Notes: generated by a model from the sequence alone, not told the origin. A DNA stretch of 8,060 bases from an uncultured Rhodanobacteraceae bacterium (GCA_913053815.1 CAJXGK010000069.1:1-8060), one strand, 5' to 3'. Numbered from the stretch's first letter, positions 1 through 7,835 are shown. Made by a program: numbers and translations.

Positions 1-1331
1 TAAATGCCAAAACAGGTGCCGTCGAATGGAAGTTCCGGAATGCCGATCCCAAGCTCGGACAAGTGATTACAGCGGCACCACAAGTATTCAATAACGTCGT
101 ATTGGTGGGTGTATCCGGCGGTGAATTTGGTGTGCGCGGCTACATGACAGCGCTCAACCCGAACACGGGTAAGATGCTCTGGCGTGCCTATAGCGAAGGC
201 CCGGATCGTGACCTGCTCTTCAACCCCAACAAGACGCTCTACGGCCCCACTCAGCAGCCTGTCGGCGTGAACTCCAGTCTAAAGACCTGGAAGGGGGATG
301 AATGGAAGATCGGCGGAGGAACTACTTGGGGTTGGTATTCGTATGACCCAAAACTTGATCTGATCTATTACGGTAGTGGCAATCCGGGTACATGGAACCC
401 GTCACAACGCCCTGGACTGAACCGTTGGTCCATGTCGATTTTTGCTCGCAATCTCCAGACCGGCGTTGCTAAATGGGTTTACCAGATGACTCCCCACGAC
501 GGCTGGGATTACGATGGTATTAATGAGATGGTGCTGTTCAATGCCAAGGTCGGCCATCATGAGGTTCCAGCGCTTGGTCACTTCGACCGTAATGGATTCT
601 CCTTTGTGCTCAATCGTACGAATGGCAAGCTGATTGCCATCCATAAGTACGATCGATCTGTCAACTGGGCGTACGGCTACAACATGAAAACCGGGATGCC
701 ATATAAAAACCCGCGGTACATGACCAAGCAAGGCGTCAATGTCAAAGGTATTTGCCCCGCGTCACAGGGTGACAAAGACGAGCAACCCTCATCTTATGAT
801 CCGCAGACTGGGCTGTTCTACATCCCGTTAAATCACCTGTGCATGGACTATCAAGCCTTTAAAGTCAAATATATGGCGGGATTCCCCTTCGTTGGCGCAA
901 TCGTAAATATGTACCCCGGACCTGGCGGAAATCGTGGCCGCTTCATTGCCTATAACCCGGTTACCGGCAAGACCCGTTGGGAAATCCCCTCCATGTTCCA
1001 GGATTGGGGTGGTGCGCTTACTACTGCAGGCGGCCTTGCCTTCTACGGTACCTTGAAAGGAGATTTCCGTGCCGTCGATATCAGAACAGGGAAGATACTT
1101 TACCAGTTCCATACGCCATCCGGAATTATCGGCAATCCAATTACTTATATGCACAATGGACGGCAGTACGTTGCCGTGCTAACGGGAGTTGGCGGCTGGG
1201 CGGCGATTGGCATGACCAACCACCTGCATAAGTCGACGGCTGGCTTAGGAGCGGTAGGTCTAACGGCAAGTCTAGACCAATACACTCAGTTGGGAGGAAC
1301 ATTGATGGTGTTCGCGCTTCCAAGAAACTGA
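1..1331 (+). CDS. xoxF: XoxF-type PQQ-dependent (lanthanide) methanol dehydrogenase, 3' part
   Basis: The frame is open from the left edge (first full codon at 3), so 442 C-terminal residues are visible of a family normally near 600. The protein oxidises methanol, and often formaldehyde, in the periplasm using PQQ and a metal. Propeller repeats with the TG..W pattern are seen (NTGKMLW, QTGVAKW, VTGKTRW). Expected cofactor and metal residues are present: Glu in SGGEFG (visible residue 41), Asn in GSGNP (127), and Asp169 and Asp171 in TPHDGWDYDG. The second Asp, two residues after the catalytic one, is known to mark lanthanide-dependent XoxF; calcium-type MxaF usually has Ala there. NMYPGP and ICPASQG also match the family. 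The GTG at 63 is internal, not the start. The neighbouring xoxJ-like and cytochrome genes agree with xoxF. Which XoxF clade it belongs to cannot be told here. Confidence 0.93.
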   Translation, partial: NAKTGAVEWKFRNADPKLGQVITAAPQVFNNVVLVGVSGGEFGVRGYMTALNPNTGKMLWRAYSEGPDRDLLFNPNKTLYGPTQQPVGVNSSLKTWKGDEWKIGGGTTWGWYSYDPKLDLIYYGSGNPGTWNPSQRPGLNRWSMSIFARNLQTGVAKWVYQMTPHDGWDYDGINEMVLFNAKVGHHEVPALGHFDRNGFSFVLNRTNGKLIAIHKYDRSVNWAYGYNMKTGMPYKNPRYMTKQGVNVKGICPASQGDKDEQPSSYDPQTGLFYIPLNHLCMDYQAFKVKYMAGFPFVGAIVNMYPGPGGNRGRFIAYNPVTGKTRWEIPSMFQDWGGALTTAGGLAFYGTLKGDFRAVDIRTGKILYQFHTPSGIIGNPITYMHNGRQYVAVLTGVGGWAAIGMTNHLHKSTAGLGAVGLTASLDQYTQLGGTLMVFALPRN

Positions 1332-1373
1332 ACAGAGAAGCAGAGTGCAGCAGCTACCCCCGTAGCATTTACC

Positions 1374-1405
1374 CCCCGGACATGCATGAATAATGCATTC
1401 CGGGG
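1374..1405 (+). repeat. hairpin between xoxF and xoxJ
   Basis: CCCCGGA-c-ATGCAT (1374-1387) pairs with ATGCATTCCGGGG (1393-1405) around the loop GAATA, giving 13 base pairs with one bulged C. No T-run follows, so it is not a classical terminator. It could protect the xoxF message or mark a processing point. The ATG at 1393 lies inside the 3' arm, which argues against it as the xoxJ start. A smaller hairpin, GCTAC-cccc-GTAGC, lies just upstream at 1353-1366. Confidence 0.6.
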
Positions 1406-1446
1406 TGGGCTTTAGAGCACATCATTCATTACCTGAGGTTTTGCAA

Positions 1447-2265
1447 GTGAATAATCTACTAGGTTGTCGTATACAAAGCGGTTTTATTGTTCTGCTTGCA
1501 AGTGTATTGCTGCTAGCATCCAGCCCCCAAGCTTGGGCTGCACCCCCACTACGCGTTTGCGCCGATCCCAATTACATGCCGTATTCCAATCAGGCTGGGC
1601 AGGGTTTCGAAAACAAGGTTGCTGAGCTGATGTCCAAAGCACTAGATCGCCCACTCGAATATGTATGGTCAAGTTATCGTCAGAGTGGTGGCTACGACAA
1701 TTTCCTCGCTTTGGGACTCGATAAGGGAAAGTGCGATATCGTGATGAATCTTCCCTATGGGGATCCCGAGGAAATGTACACCAGGCCATATTACGGTTCG
1801 AGTTATGTTTTCGTTTACCGCAAATCAAGCGATTACAACTTGAGTGGTGGCTTGGATTCACCAGTTCTTAAAAAAGTTAAAATTGGCTACGAGGATAATA
1901 CGCCACCCCAAACTGGTCTGAAAATGCGTGGGTTAGTGATGCGTGCGAAAGTTTTCCATACTGCAGAGAAAAAAAATACTTCTCCTGACAATACGTTACG
2001 AGCGGTGCAAAGACGAAAAATCGACATATTGATTACCTGGGAACCAGCTATTGGCTATTACATGAAGGAGTTTCCTGATTTGACCATGGCCCGCGTGCCT
2101 AATACCAATGCAATGGGCAGTCCAGAACGCTATTCATTTTTTATGTCCATGGCGGTCAAACCGGGAGACAACAAGCTCAAAAAACAACTGGATCACGTCA
2201 TTGCCACCCATCAGGAGCAAATTAGCCAGATTATGAAGCAATACAACGTGCGGATCTTGAAATGA
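1447..2265 (+). CDS. xoxJ: XoxJ/MxaJ-like periplasmic substrate-binding protein
   Basis: This is a 272-residue exported protein of the quinoprotein dehydrogenase-associated solute-binding family (MxaJ/XoxJ). Such proteins sit beside methanol dehydrogenase and are thought to help activate or mature it; their exact role is unsettled. Visible features are a signal peptide (hydrophobic stretch about residues 12-29, likely cleavage after QAWA at 31), the mature start LRVCADPNYMPYSN, and the family-like stretches KGKCDIVMNLPYGDPEE (94-110) and DILITWEPAIGYY (193-205). I chose GTG 1447 because GAGG lies 8 bases upstream (1435-1438) and it gives a normal signal peptide. ATG 1393 would add 18 residues, has a weak ribosome site and lies in a hairpin stem. 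The order here is F-J-G; many xox clusters have F-G-J. Family assignment is firm, the start less so. Confidence 0.85.
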   Translation: MNNLLGCRIQSGFIVLLASVLLLASSPQAWAAPPLRVCADPNYMPYSNQAGQGFENKVAELMSKALDRPLEYVWSSYRQSGGYDNFLALGLDKGKCDIVMNLPYGDPEEMYTRPYYGSSYVFVYRKSSDYNLSGGLDSPVLKKVKIGYEDNTPPQTGLKMRGLVMRAKVFHTAEKKNTSPDNTLRAVQRRKIDILITWEPAIGYYMKEFPDLTMARVPNTNAMGSPERYSFFMSMAVKPGDNKLKKQLDHVIATHQEQISQIMKQYNVRILK

Positions 2266-2347
2266 TGGTGCGGCAGATCCGTCATCATACGGTGACAGCC
2301 CATTCAAACTATGCTCTTGCCTCAACAACCCGTACGGAAGCCAATCA

Positions 2348-3136
2348 ATGACAGCCCAAGATACCTTTTCTACCGGCTCTGGATCGCGTACCACCACGTA
2401 CAGGCCTTGCTCACTATTGCCCGGTCTTTTCGTCGCCTTGTTAGCCATCCTCTTCGGGTTGTCTTATGCAAGCAGCATATTTGCCAAGACTACGAATCCT
2501 GGAGAGAACATCGCCCAACACAGTAATTGTTTTTCCTGTCACGCTATAGATCACAAAGTGGTTGGGCCAGCGTTTACTGCAGTTGCGAAACGTTATGCGG
2601 GACAGCCCGGGGTCAAGGCGGTACTTGAGAAAGCGATAAAACTTGGTCACGTTGGTAGTTGGGGGCAGGTGCCAATGCCCCCACACCCGAATCTTACCAA
2701 GGCGCAATTGGGTACGTTAGCAACCTGGATCCTCTTGGGGTCTCCTACGCCATCGAAACACACCGCAGCAGTGGCATTAAAAACCTATAAGTATACGGTC
2801 AACGGGAAACAGATCACGACTGCCTTCCCGGTGTTTCAAGCTGGAACCAGGAAAGTGACCAAGTCGGTACTTCGAGGCTACGAGCTGTTCAATTCATACT
2901 GCTTTCGTTGCCACGGTGTCGATGCGACAGGGTCGGAATATGCGCCGGATCTTCGTGTAAGCGTCGACAACGGGATGACTGAACCAGAAATGATGCGGAT
3001 CGCCATGGTCGGGCGCAAAGCCAAGGGTATGCCTGCATGGGCGGGGTTCTTTTCCCCTCTGGATCTGAAAACTATTTACCAGTACGTAAAAGCCCGTAGC
3101 GTGCACCTAGTGCATCAGGGCGTGCCACCACATTGA
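2348..3136 (+). CDS. two-haem cytochrome c, c551-like domain fused to XoxG/cL-like domain
   Basis: A 262-residue periplasmic or membrane-anchored c-type cytochrome, probably the electron acceptor of the adjacent XoxF. A hydrophobic segment (about 23-45) follows an Arg-containing N-terminus, acting as a signal or an anchor. Domain 1 (about 50-132) has haem site CFSCH (61-65), VGPAFTAVAKRYAG (72-85), VPMPPHP with probable axial Met110, and LATWIL, the pattern of small c551/c552 cytochromes. Domain 2 (about 172-255) has CFRCHG (185-190), APDLR (199-203), KGMPAW with probable axial Met228, and IYQYVKARS, as in XoxG/c553i-like acceptors. XoxG and MxaG proteins usually carry one haem, so this is an unusual two-domain form. 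GGAAG at 2336-2340, seven bases ahead, supports ATG 2348. Haem count is directly visible; the partnership with XoxF is inferred from position. Confidence 0.85.
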   Translation: MTAQDTFSTGSGSRTTTYRPCSLLPGLFVALLAILFGLSYASSIFAKTTNPGENIAQHSNCFSCHAIDHKVVGPAFTAVAKRYAGQPGVKAVLEKAIKLGHVGSWGQVPMPPHPNLTKAQLGTLATWILLGSPTPSKHTAAVALKTYKYTVNGKQITTAFPVFQAGTRKVTKSVLRGYELFNSYCFRCHGVDATGSEYAPDLRVSVDNGMTEPEMMRIAMVGRKAKGMPAWAGFFSPLDLKTIYQYVKARSVHLVHQGVPPH

Positions 3137-3155
3137 ATCGTACTATTTACGATTC
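3135..3155 (+). repeat. perfect inverted repeat between cytochrome and adhC
   Basis: GAATCGTA (3135-3142) and TACGATTC (3148-3155) are exact reverse complements around CTATT. The left arm starts inside the cytochrome stop codon and the right arm ends 8 bases before the adhC Shine-Dalgarno sequence. It may be an RNA hairpin controlling processing or translation, or a DNA operator. No T-run follows, so termination is unlikely. Confidence 0.55.
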
Positions 3156-3158
3156 TGA

Positions 3159-4280
<1,122 letters not shown>

Positions 4281-4283
<3 letters not shown>

Positions 4284-4326
4284 GCATACCGTCTTCAAGT
4301 GCTCACGTTTTGACGCTTCAGCGTCA
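4281..4326 (+). repeat. two inverted repeats between adhC and the GFA gene
   Basis: TGAGCA (4281-4286) pairs with TGCTCA (4300-4305) and is followed by CGTTTT, resembling a weak terminator or attenuator. Next comes the palindrome TGACGCT-tc-AGCGTCA (4311-4326), with 7-base arms and a 2-base centre, which suits a protein-bound operator or a tight hairpin. Both lie ahead of the GFA ribosome site at 4353-4359. Function is inferred only from symmetry. Confidence 0.5.
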
Positions 4327-4364
4327 GCTTCATTCTAGTGCAATATCAGTCGAGGAGAGTGATT

Positions 4365-4817
4365 ATGAGTGATACAGCAATTCGGGTAACGGGTCGGTGC
4401 CGTTGCGAGAAAAATCCGGTACGGTTTGAATACACCAAGGTTCCGGCCGAAGTGCACTATTGTCTGTGTACCGATTGCACGGATATAAGTGGAGGGGCGA
4501 TGGCCCTTATCGCGGTAGTCGAGCGTAGCACATTTCGTATTACCCAAGGCGAGAGCAAGATTCACAACTACGACACCAAACCGACCTGCCATAGGCGTTT
4601 TTGCAGCGAGTGTGGTTGTCACATGTTTCTGTATGTAGATGCCTTTCCCGAGCACCTGCTGATTCATGTGCCTACACTGGATCGTGGGCAGGATATCGGC
4701 GCGAAGCCTGACCGTTACGTTTTTGTGAACTCCAAGCTTGCATGGCTTACCCTCCCGGATGATGGCCTGCCCCGGCATCAGGGTTGGGCCAACAGTGGCG
4801 CACCGGTCGAAGTGTGA
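4365..4817 (+). CDS. gfa: GFA-family zinc protein, putative S-(hydroxymethyl)glutathione synthase
   Basis: A 150-residue cytoplasmic protein of the GFA (glutathione-dependent formaldehyde-activating) family. In Paracoccus, Gfa promotes the joining of formaldehyde to glutathione, supplying the substrate of the class III dehydrogenase. The cysteine pattern is visible: GRCRC (C12, C14), CLCTDC (C33, C35, C38) and RFCSECGC (C80, C83, C85), which would hold zinc. Paracoccus Gfa is near 190 residues, so this one is about 40 shorter, mainly at the C-terminus, and could be a generic GFA-domain protein. Its place between adhC and the hydrolase favours the formaldehyde role. ATG 4365 is chosen because GAGGAG lies just upstream (4352-4357); the GTG at 4338 has no good ribosome site. 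The family is clear; the precise activity is an inference, and this activity has been questioned for the family. Confidence 0.8.
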   Translation: MSDTAIRVTGRCRCEKNPVRFEYTKVPAEVHYCLCTDCTDISGGAMALIAVVERSTFRITQGESKIHNYDTKPTCHRRFCSECGCHMFLYVDAFPEHLLIHVPTLDRGQDIGAKPDRYVFVNSKLAWLTLPDDGLPRHQGWANSGAPVEV

Positions 4818-4825
4818 CCTTCCTC

Positions 4826-4860
4826 GGGAAGGCTGCAGTCTGGATGACTGCCGCCTTCCC
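4826..4860 (+). repeat. strong hairpin between the GFA gene and fghA
   Basis: GGGAAGGCTGCAGTC (4826-4840) pairs with GACTGCCGCCTTCCC (4846-4860) around TGGAT: 14 of 15 pairs match, with one T/C mismatch. It is the strongest hairpin in the window. No T-run follows on either strand, so a Rho-independent terminator is unlikely; an RNA stability or processing element is the better guess. It ends six bases before the fghA ribosome site. Confidence 0.7.
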
Positions 4861-4876
4861 AATTCAGGATCCCACC

Positions 4877-5746
4877 ATGAGCAGTATGGATAAGAAGATC
4901 ACTTCTGTTTCGGAATATTCGTGCCATAACGGCTCGATAGGCTTTTATTCGCACGAAGCCTGTTCCACCGAATGTCCGATGCGGTTTTCTGTCTACCAGC
5001 CGCCCCTAGCTCGATCGAGTCGCGTACCTGCATTGTACTTCCTCGCCGGTCTGACCTGTACCGAGGAGACCTTTATGATCAAGGCGGGCGCCCAGCGTCT
5101 TGCCGCGCGACTCGGTCTGATACTGGTCACCTGTGATACGAGTCCGCGTGGACTTGACCTTCCCGGTGACACCGACCACTGGGACTTTGGTGTCGGCGCG
5201 AGTTTTTATATCGACGCTACAGAGAAACCCTGGTCCCGGCATTATCGCATGGCCACTTATATCAACGATGAGCTGCCCGACGTCATCGAAGCCAACTTTC
5301 CCGCCCTGCCTGATTGTCGTGGCTTATTTGGTCATTCGGTGGGTGGTCACGGTGCGTTAGTCAATGCACTTCGAAATCCTGATCGTTGGCAATCCGTATC
5401 CGCGTTTGCCCCAGTCTGCAACCCGGTCGCCGTACCGTGGGGCGAAAAAGCGTTCCGTCACTATCTCGGAGGTGAACTGTCACGATGGGCAGAATGGGAT
5501 GCCAGCTTACTAATGGCCAGCCACTCGTATCCGGGCGAAATTCTCGTCGATCAGGGTGAGCGAGACGAGTTCTTTCACAGCCAATTACATCCCGATGCAC
5601 TGGCGAATTCAGCCACAGCGTCCGGACAGCATCTCACCCTACGCCGACATCCAGACTATGATCATAGCTACTGGTTCATTCAGACGTTTATCGAGGATCA
5701 TCTTACCCATCATGCGCGTCTGCTTGGGTTGACGGAGGCAAAATAG
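4877..5746 (+). CDS. fghA: S-formylglutathione hydrolase
   Basis: This cytoplasmic alpha/beta-hydrolase (frmB, human esterase D family) cleaves S-formylglutathione to formate and glutathione, the last step of the pathway. The 289 residues are close to the usual 275-285. The catalytic triad can be read: Ser154 in GHSVGGHGAL (most relatives have GHSMGGHGAL), Asp230 in LVDQGERDEF, and His263 in YDHSYWFI. Other family landmarks are YFLAGLTCTEE (54-64) with Cys61, SPRG (89-92) and FGVGASFYIDAT (104-115). ATG 4877 is preferred because AGGA at 4866-4869 is correctly spaced and the length fits; ATG 4886 is possible, and the ATG at 4784 would run through the GFA gene. It lies 59 bases after that gene, beyond a strong hairpin, and is the last gene of the apparent operon. 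Confidence 0.96.
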   Translation: MSSMDKKITSVSEYSCHNGSIGFYSHEACSTECPMRFSVYQPPLARSSRVPALYFLAGLTCTEETFMIKAGAQRLAARLGLILVTCDTSPRGLDLPGDTDHWDFGVGASFYIDATEKPWSRHYRMATYINDELPDVIEANFPALPDCRGLFGHSVGGHGALVNALRNPDRWQSVSAFAPVCNPVAVPWGEKAFRHYLGGELSRWAEWDASLLMASHSYPGEILVDQGERDEFFHSQLHPDALANSATASGQHLTLRRHPDYDHSYWFIQTFIEDHLTHHARLLGLTEAK

Positions 5747-5810
5747 CTCCGATTCGTTGCAATCGTCTTGTTCATTGATTCCTAGCAGGATATTCCTGGT
5801 TTGGTACAGC

Positions 5811-5833
5811 AGCGCGATTGAGCGCTATATTTT
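5811..5833 (+). terminator. possible terminator of the methanol/formaldehyde operon
   Basis: AGCGC (5811-5815) pairs with GCGCT (5822-5826) over a 6-base loop and is followed by ATATTTT. The stem is short but GC-rich, and the position 65 bases past the fghA stop fits. A weaker hairpin, CGATT/AATCG (5750-5765), starts right after the stop codon. The rest of 5747-5917 shows no gene. Confidence 0.4.
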
Positions 5834-5917
5834 GCCCTACCGTCAACATCTTTCATAAAAGGTCCACCCGAGTTCGACAGTTAGGCGCGTAAGTCATTGC
5901 ATCCTCGATGGTGAGGT

Positions 5918-6439
5918 TCAAAATGCTCCATTACAAAAGGGCTGAAGACTTGTTACTTGTGGTTTTTTGATGGTCAGTGTGAAAAAAATCCTGGCTTGTT
6001 CTTGATTGATGGAGGAGATCTCCGAAACGGGCTGGGTGTTATTGAGGGTGATGCGGTGGTGCTAAATCCTGCGCAGCAGTGATAGCGTGCGTTCCGGAGA
6101 TAAGCCGGTCTGCTTGGCCTGGAGACGCTGGCGCATGATGCGATACAGGACCAGTGGCATGAAGCAGATCGATGCATGAGCGCGGATGCGGTCGGGCAAA
6201 CGATGATAAACCGGACCGATTTCGAGTTCTGATTTGAGCCCTCGAAAGCCGCGCTCGATGTCCGCCAGCGACTTGTAGCGGCTGACTACTGACCTTGCCC
6301 TCGAATTTCGGATCTCATAACCCTGCTCATGGGCTAGTTTGTTCTGTTTGATGGGCCGCCAGTCCTGCTCGAATTGTATTGGACGTGGCGCCGGGGGGCA
6401 CAGTGCTCCCCAAACCTGCCTTTTGGTGACGAGGCGCAC
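5918..6439 (-). pseudogene. broken transposase, C-terminal remnant (IS4/IS1634-like)
   Basis: Reading the minus strand, residues encoded from about 6289 downwards carry the C-terminal DDE block RYKSLADIERGFRGLKSELE, with the catalytic-type Glu (codon 6254-6256) and E-x6-K spacing, then PVYHRLPDRIRAH and a hydrophobic helix, as in IS4/IS1634-group transposases. A TAG stop at 6062-6064 interrupts it, but the same frame continues for 47 codons (HHRITLNNTQPVSEISS..., NQEQARIF...) to a TGA at 5918-5920. That extension looks like genuine transposase tail, so one CAG-to-TAG change probably truncated the protein. Upstream of 6289 the frame stops resembling a transposase, and the two other catalytic Asp residues are absent; a scrap reading KFEGK in another frame suggests a deletion or frameshift there. 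No terminal repeats were identified. It is not an active element. Confidence 0.75.
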
Positions 6440-6687
6440 TCCTGTCGCAATGTTGTAAACAGACGTTCAAGGTACCAGTTGGCCCATGATTTATTTCTTG
6501 GCAAGCCAATGCTGATATAAATCTGATGATTGATTCTGTTTCAGATATATACTCCGAACATTATACCTGTGGCGACCCCTGCTATGGGGGGTATCTTTTC
6601 AATCCTCCAGGCCTCAAAATCATTAGGAAGTACTTCCTTCTAGTTTCTCAAGAAATGAAACACTTCAATTAAATAGTTAAATTAATC
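6440..6687. other. AT-rich non-coding stretch with palindromes
   Basis: No gene was found. The stretch contains ATCTGA/TCAGAT arms (6521-6526, 6541-6546), a CCCC/GGGG hairpin at 6576-6589 inside ATACC/GGTAT arms followed by CTTTTC, and a perfect palindrome at 6625-6638. It presumably includes the promoter of the gene starting at 6688, but no convincing -35/-10 pair was found. Confidence 0.4.
6625..6638. promoter_or_regulatory. perfect 14-base palindrome, possible operator
   Basis: AGGAAGTACTTCCT is its own reverse complement and lies 49 bases before the start codon at 6688. Position and symmetry suit a dimeric repressor site, but no regulator can be named. Confidence 0.35.
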
Positions 6688-7344
6688 ATGGACCCAAAAC
6701 TTAATAAGTGGCTAACATGGCTTAAGATCATCGAAGGTGAGGTTAGTGGGCTTATAATCGGAAAATATATCTTCCACGAAGTTCAAACGATGATCAACAA
6801 CAATCCCCAATTACACAAACCGAGTTCCTTTTATGATTATCTCTCGACCACGTATATATCTCATACAATTATCGGGTTGCGTCGTCAGCTTAAGTGCAAT
6901 AAAGAAAGCGTTTCGGTAGCTCGGCTATTTTCGGAGTTGATTGAGTCTCCGAAAACATTTACTCGAAGCTATTACGTCAGTTTGTACAGGGAGTCTCGCA
7001 TGCGGAAGTATGCCGACCAAGATTTTGAGAGATTTGCGTCTCCTGGAGCAACACATATTGACTCTGCATTCATCATTAGCGACCTCGCGCAGCTACAGGA
7101 GATAAGTTGTCGTTGTGAGGACTTTGCCGACAAGCGAATCGCCCATCGTGATACGCGCGAACCGTCAGGGGTACCAACGTTTAATGAGGTGGATGCCTGC
7201 ATTGATTTCCTTGAAAAACTTTACGTCAAGTACTACTCACTATTTCATGCAACAAGCATGGAGTCGCTACTACCTGTATGGCAGTACGACTGGAAAGCTG
7301 TCTTTCGTACGGCGTGGATCACTGACGATGAAAGGACGACCTAG
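6688..7344 (+). CDS. HEPN/AbiU2-like protein
   Basis: A 218-residue soluble, largely helical protein with no signal peptide or membrane segment. From memory of the family it resembles AbiU2-type HEPN proteins: an N-terminal helix with IFHEVQ (28-33), HTIIGLRRQL (59-68), SVARLFSELIESP (76-88), ADQDFERFA (109-117), a DKRIAHRD block (148-155, His153) and a closing TFNEVDACIDFLEKLYVKYY (164-183). HEPN RNases use R-x4-6-H; here the Arg is only three residues before His153, so catalysis is uncertain and the motif may be divergent. AbiU2 is linked to abortive phage infection, but no partner gene is seen, so an immune role is only a possibility. There is no clear Shine-Dalgarno sequence before ATG 6688, and the gene is more AT-rich than the operon to its left, which hints at separate ancestry. 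Confidence 0.65.
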   Translation: MDPKLNKWLTWLKIIEGEVSGLIIGKYIFHEVQTMINNNPQLHKPSSFYDYLSTTYISHTIIGLRRQLKCNKESVSVARLFSELIESPKTFTRSYYVSLYRESRMRKYADQDFERFASPGATHIDSAFIISDLAQLQEISCRCEDFADKRIAHRDTREPSGVPTFNEVDACIDFLEKLYVKYYSLFHATSMESLLPVWQYDWKAVFRTAWITDDERTT

Positions 7345-7588
7345 CACTGGTTCTACGTGAGATTTAATACTGGCCCGCGTCGCCAGATTTTTATCGAATG
7401 CTTGGGGCCAGATGCGCATTCCTGTGCAAATGAACACCAATTTTGGAAAAACCTGAACACCCGATTTCACAGCGCGTCACGTCGTTGGGTTTTTATTAGC
7501 CCAGCGGCTTATCTTCACCGGGCCGGCATTACCGACCCGGCCAAAATGCGGGCATGCTGCCATACTGCCTAGTCCAATTTCGACTTGG
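7345..7588. other. no gene seen; one GC-rich inverted repeat
   Basis: Short open frames exist on both strands but lack recognisable motifs and ribosome sites. CCGGG-c-CGG (7518-7526) pairs with CCG-a-CCCGG (7532-7540), a stem with one mismatch. No T-run follows, so I do not call it a terminator. Confidence 0.35.
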
Positions 7589-7835
7589 ATGCTACCTGTG
7601 GCAGATTTCCGGCGGGGCGTGCGGCGCGAGGCGGGCTTGACGCAAGCCAAGGTGGCTGAGCGCATGGGCATGGGGGTTCCGCAGTCCTGGTTGCACGCCT
7701 GGAGTCCAGTGTCGGTAGCCGCGCAAGCACACCCCATCCATTGCCACATTGCGGCGCTATGGCGATGCACTGGGCGGCGATGTGCGCTTGACTTTAGTAC
7801 CCAAGAACGAACAACACGGATCCAAACGGGCCTGA
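7589..7835 (+). pseudogene. XRE-family helix-turn-helix (HigA-like antitoxin) gene with two frameshifts
   Basis: Three consecutive pieces in three reading frames rebuild one small DNA-binding protein. Frame 1 from ATG 7589 gives FRRGVRREAGLTQAKVAERMG, the first helices of an XRE helix-turn-helix. Frame 2 from about 7684 gives VLVARLESSVGSR, the recognition-helix end (usual form AVARLES). Frame 3 from 7731 gives TPSIATLRRYGDALGGD followed by VRLTLVPKNEQHGSKRA and a TGA at 7833-7835, the standard C-terminal tail. Intact relatives run AERMG..P.VARLES....TPSIATLRRY in one frame, so two indels, one near 7675-7684 and one near 7720-7731, have destroyed it. Relatives are often antitoxins of HigB/RelE-type toxins; no toxin is recognisable beside it. 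Sequencing error is an alternative explanation. Confidence 0.7.

Noticed and set aside
1393..1446. Upstream ATG start for the XoxJ-like gene
   Set aside because: Weak ribosome site, buried in a hairpin arm, and it would add 18 polar residues ahead of a normal signal peptide.
4335..4862. Long minus-strand open frame (175 codons) opposite the GFA gene
   Set aside because: No family motifs; it mirrors a well-supported gene with cysteine motifs and a strong ribosome site on the + strand.
4784..4876. Upstream ATG extension of S-formylglutathione hydrolase
   Set aside because: It would overlap the GFA gene and read through the 4826-4860 hairpin; family length fits ATG 4877.
5974..6177. Minus-strand 67-codon frame
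   Set aside because: It is a different frame over the transposase tail; the genuine frame continues past the TAG at 6062.
7518..7540. GC-rich stem as a terminator
   Set aside because: No T-run on either side in the proper position.
7357..7572. Small + strand frame after the HEPN-like gene
   Set aside because: No motif, no ribosome site and an unlikely composition; possible toxin identity was considered, but no HigB/RelE features were found.
7477..7770. Minus-strand 97-codon frame
   Set aside because: It lies opposite the XRE pseudogene and has no recognisable domain.
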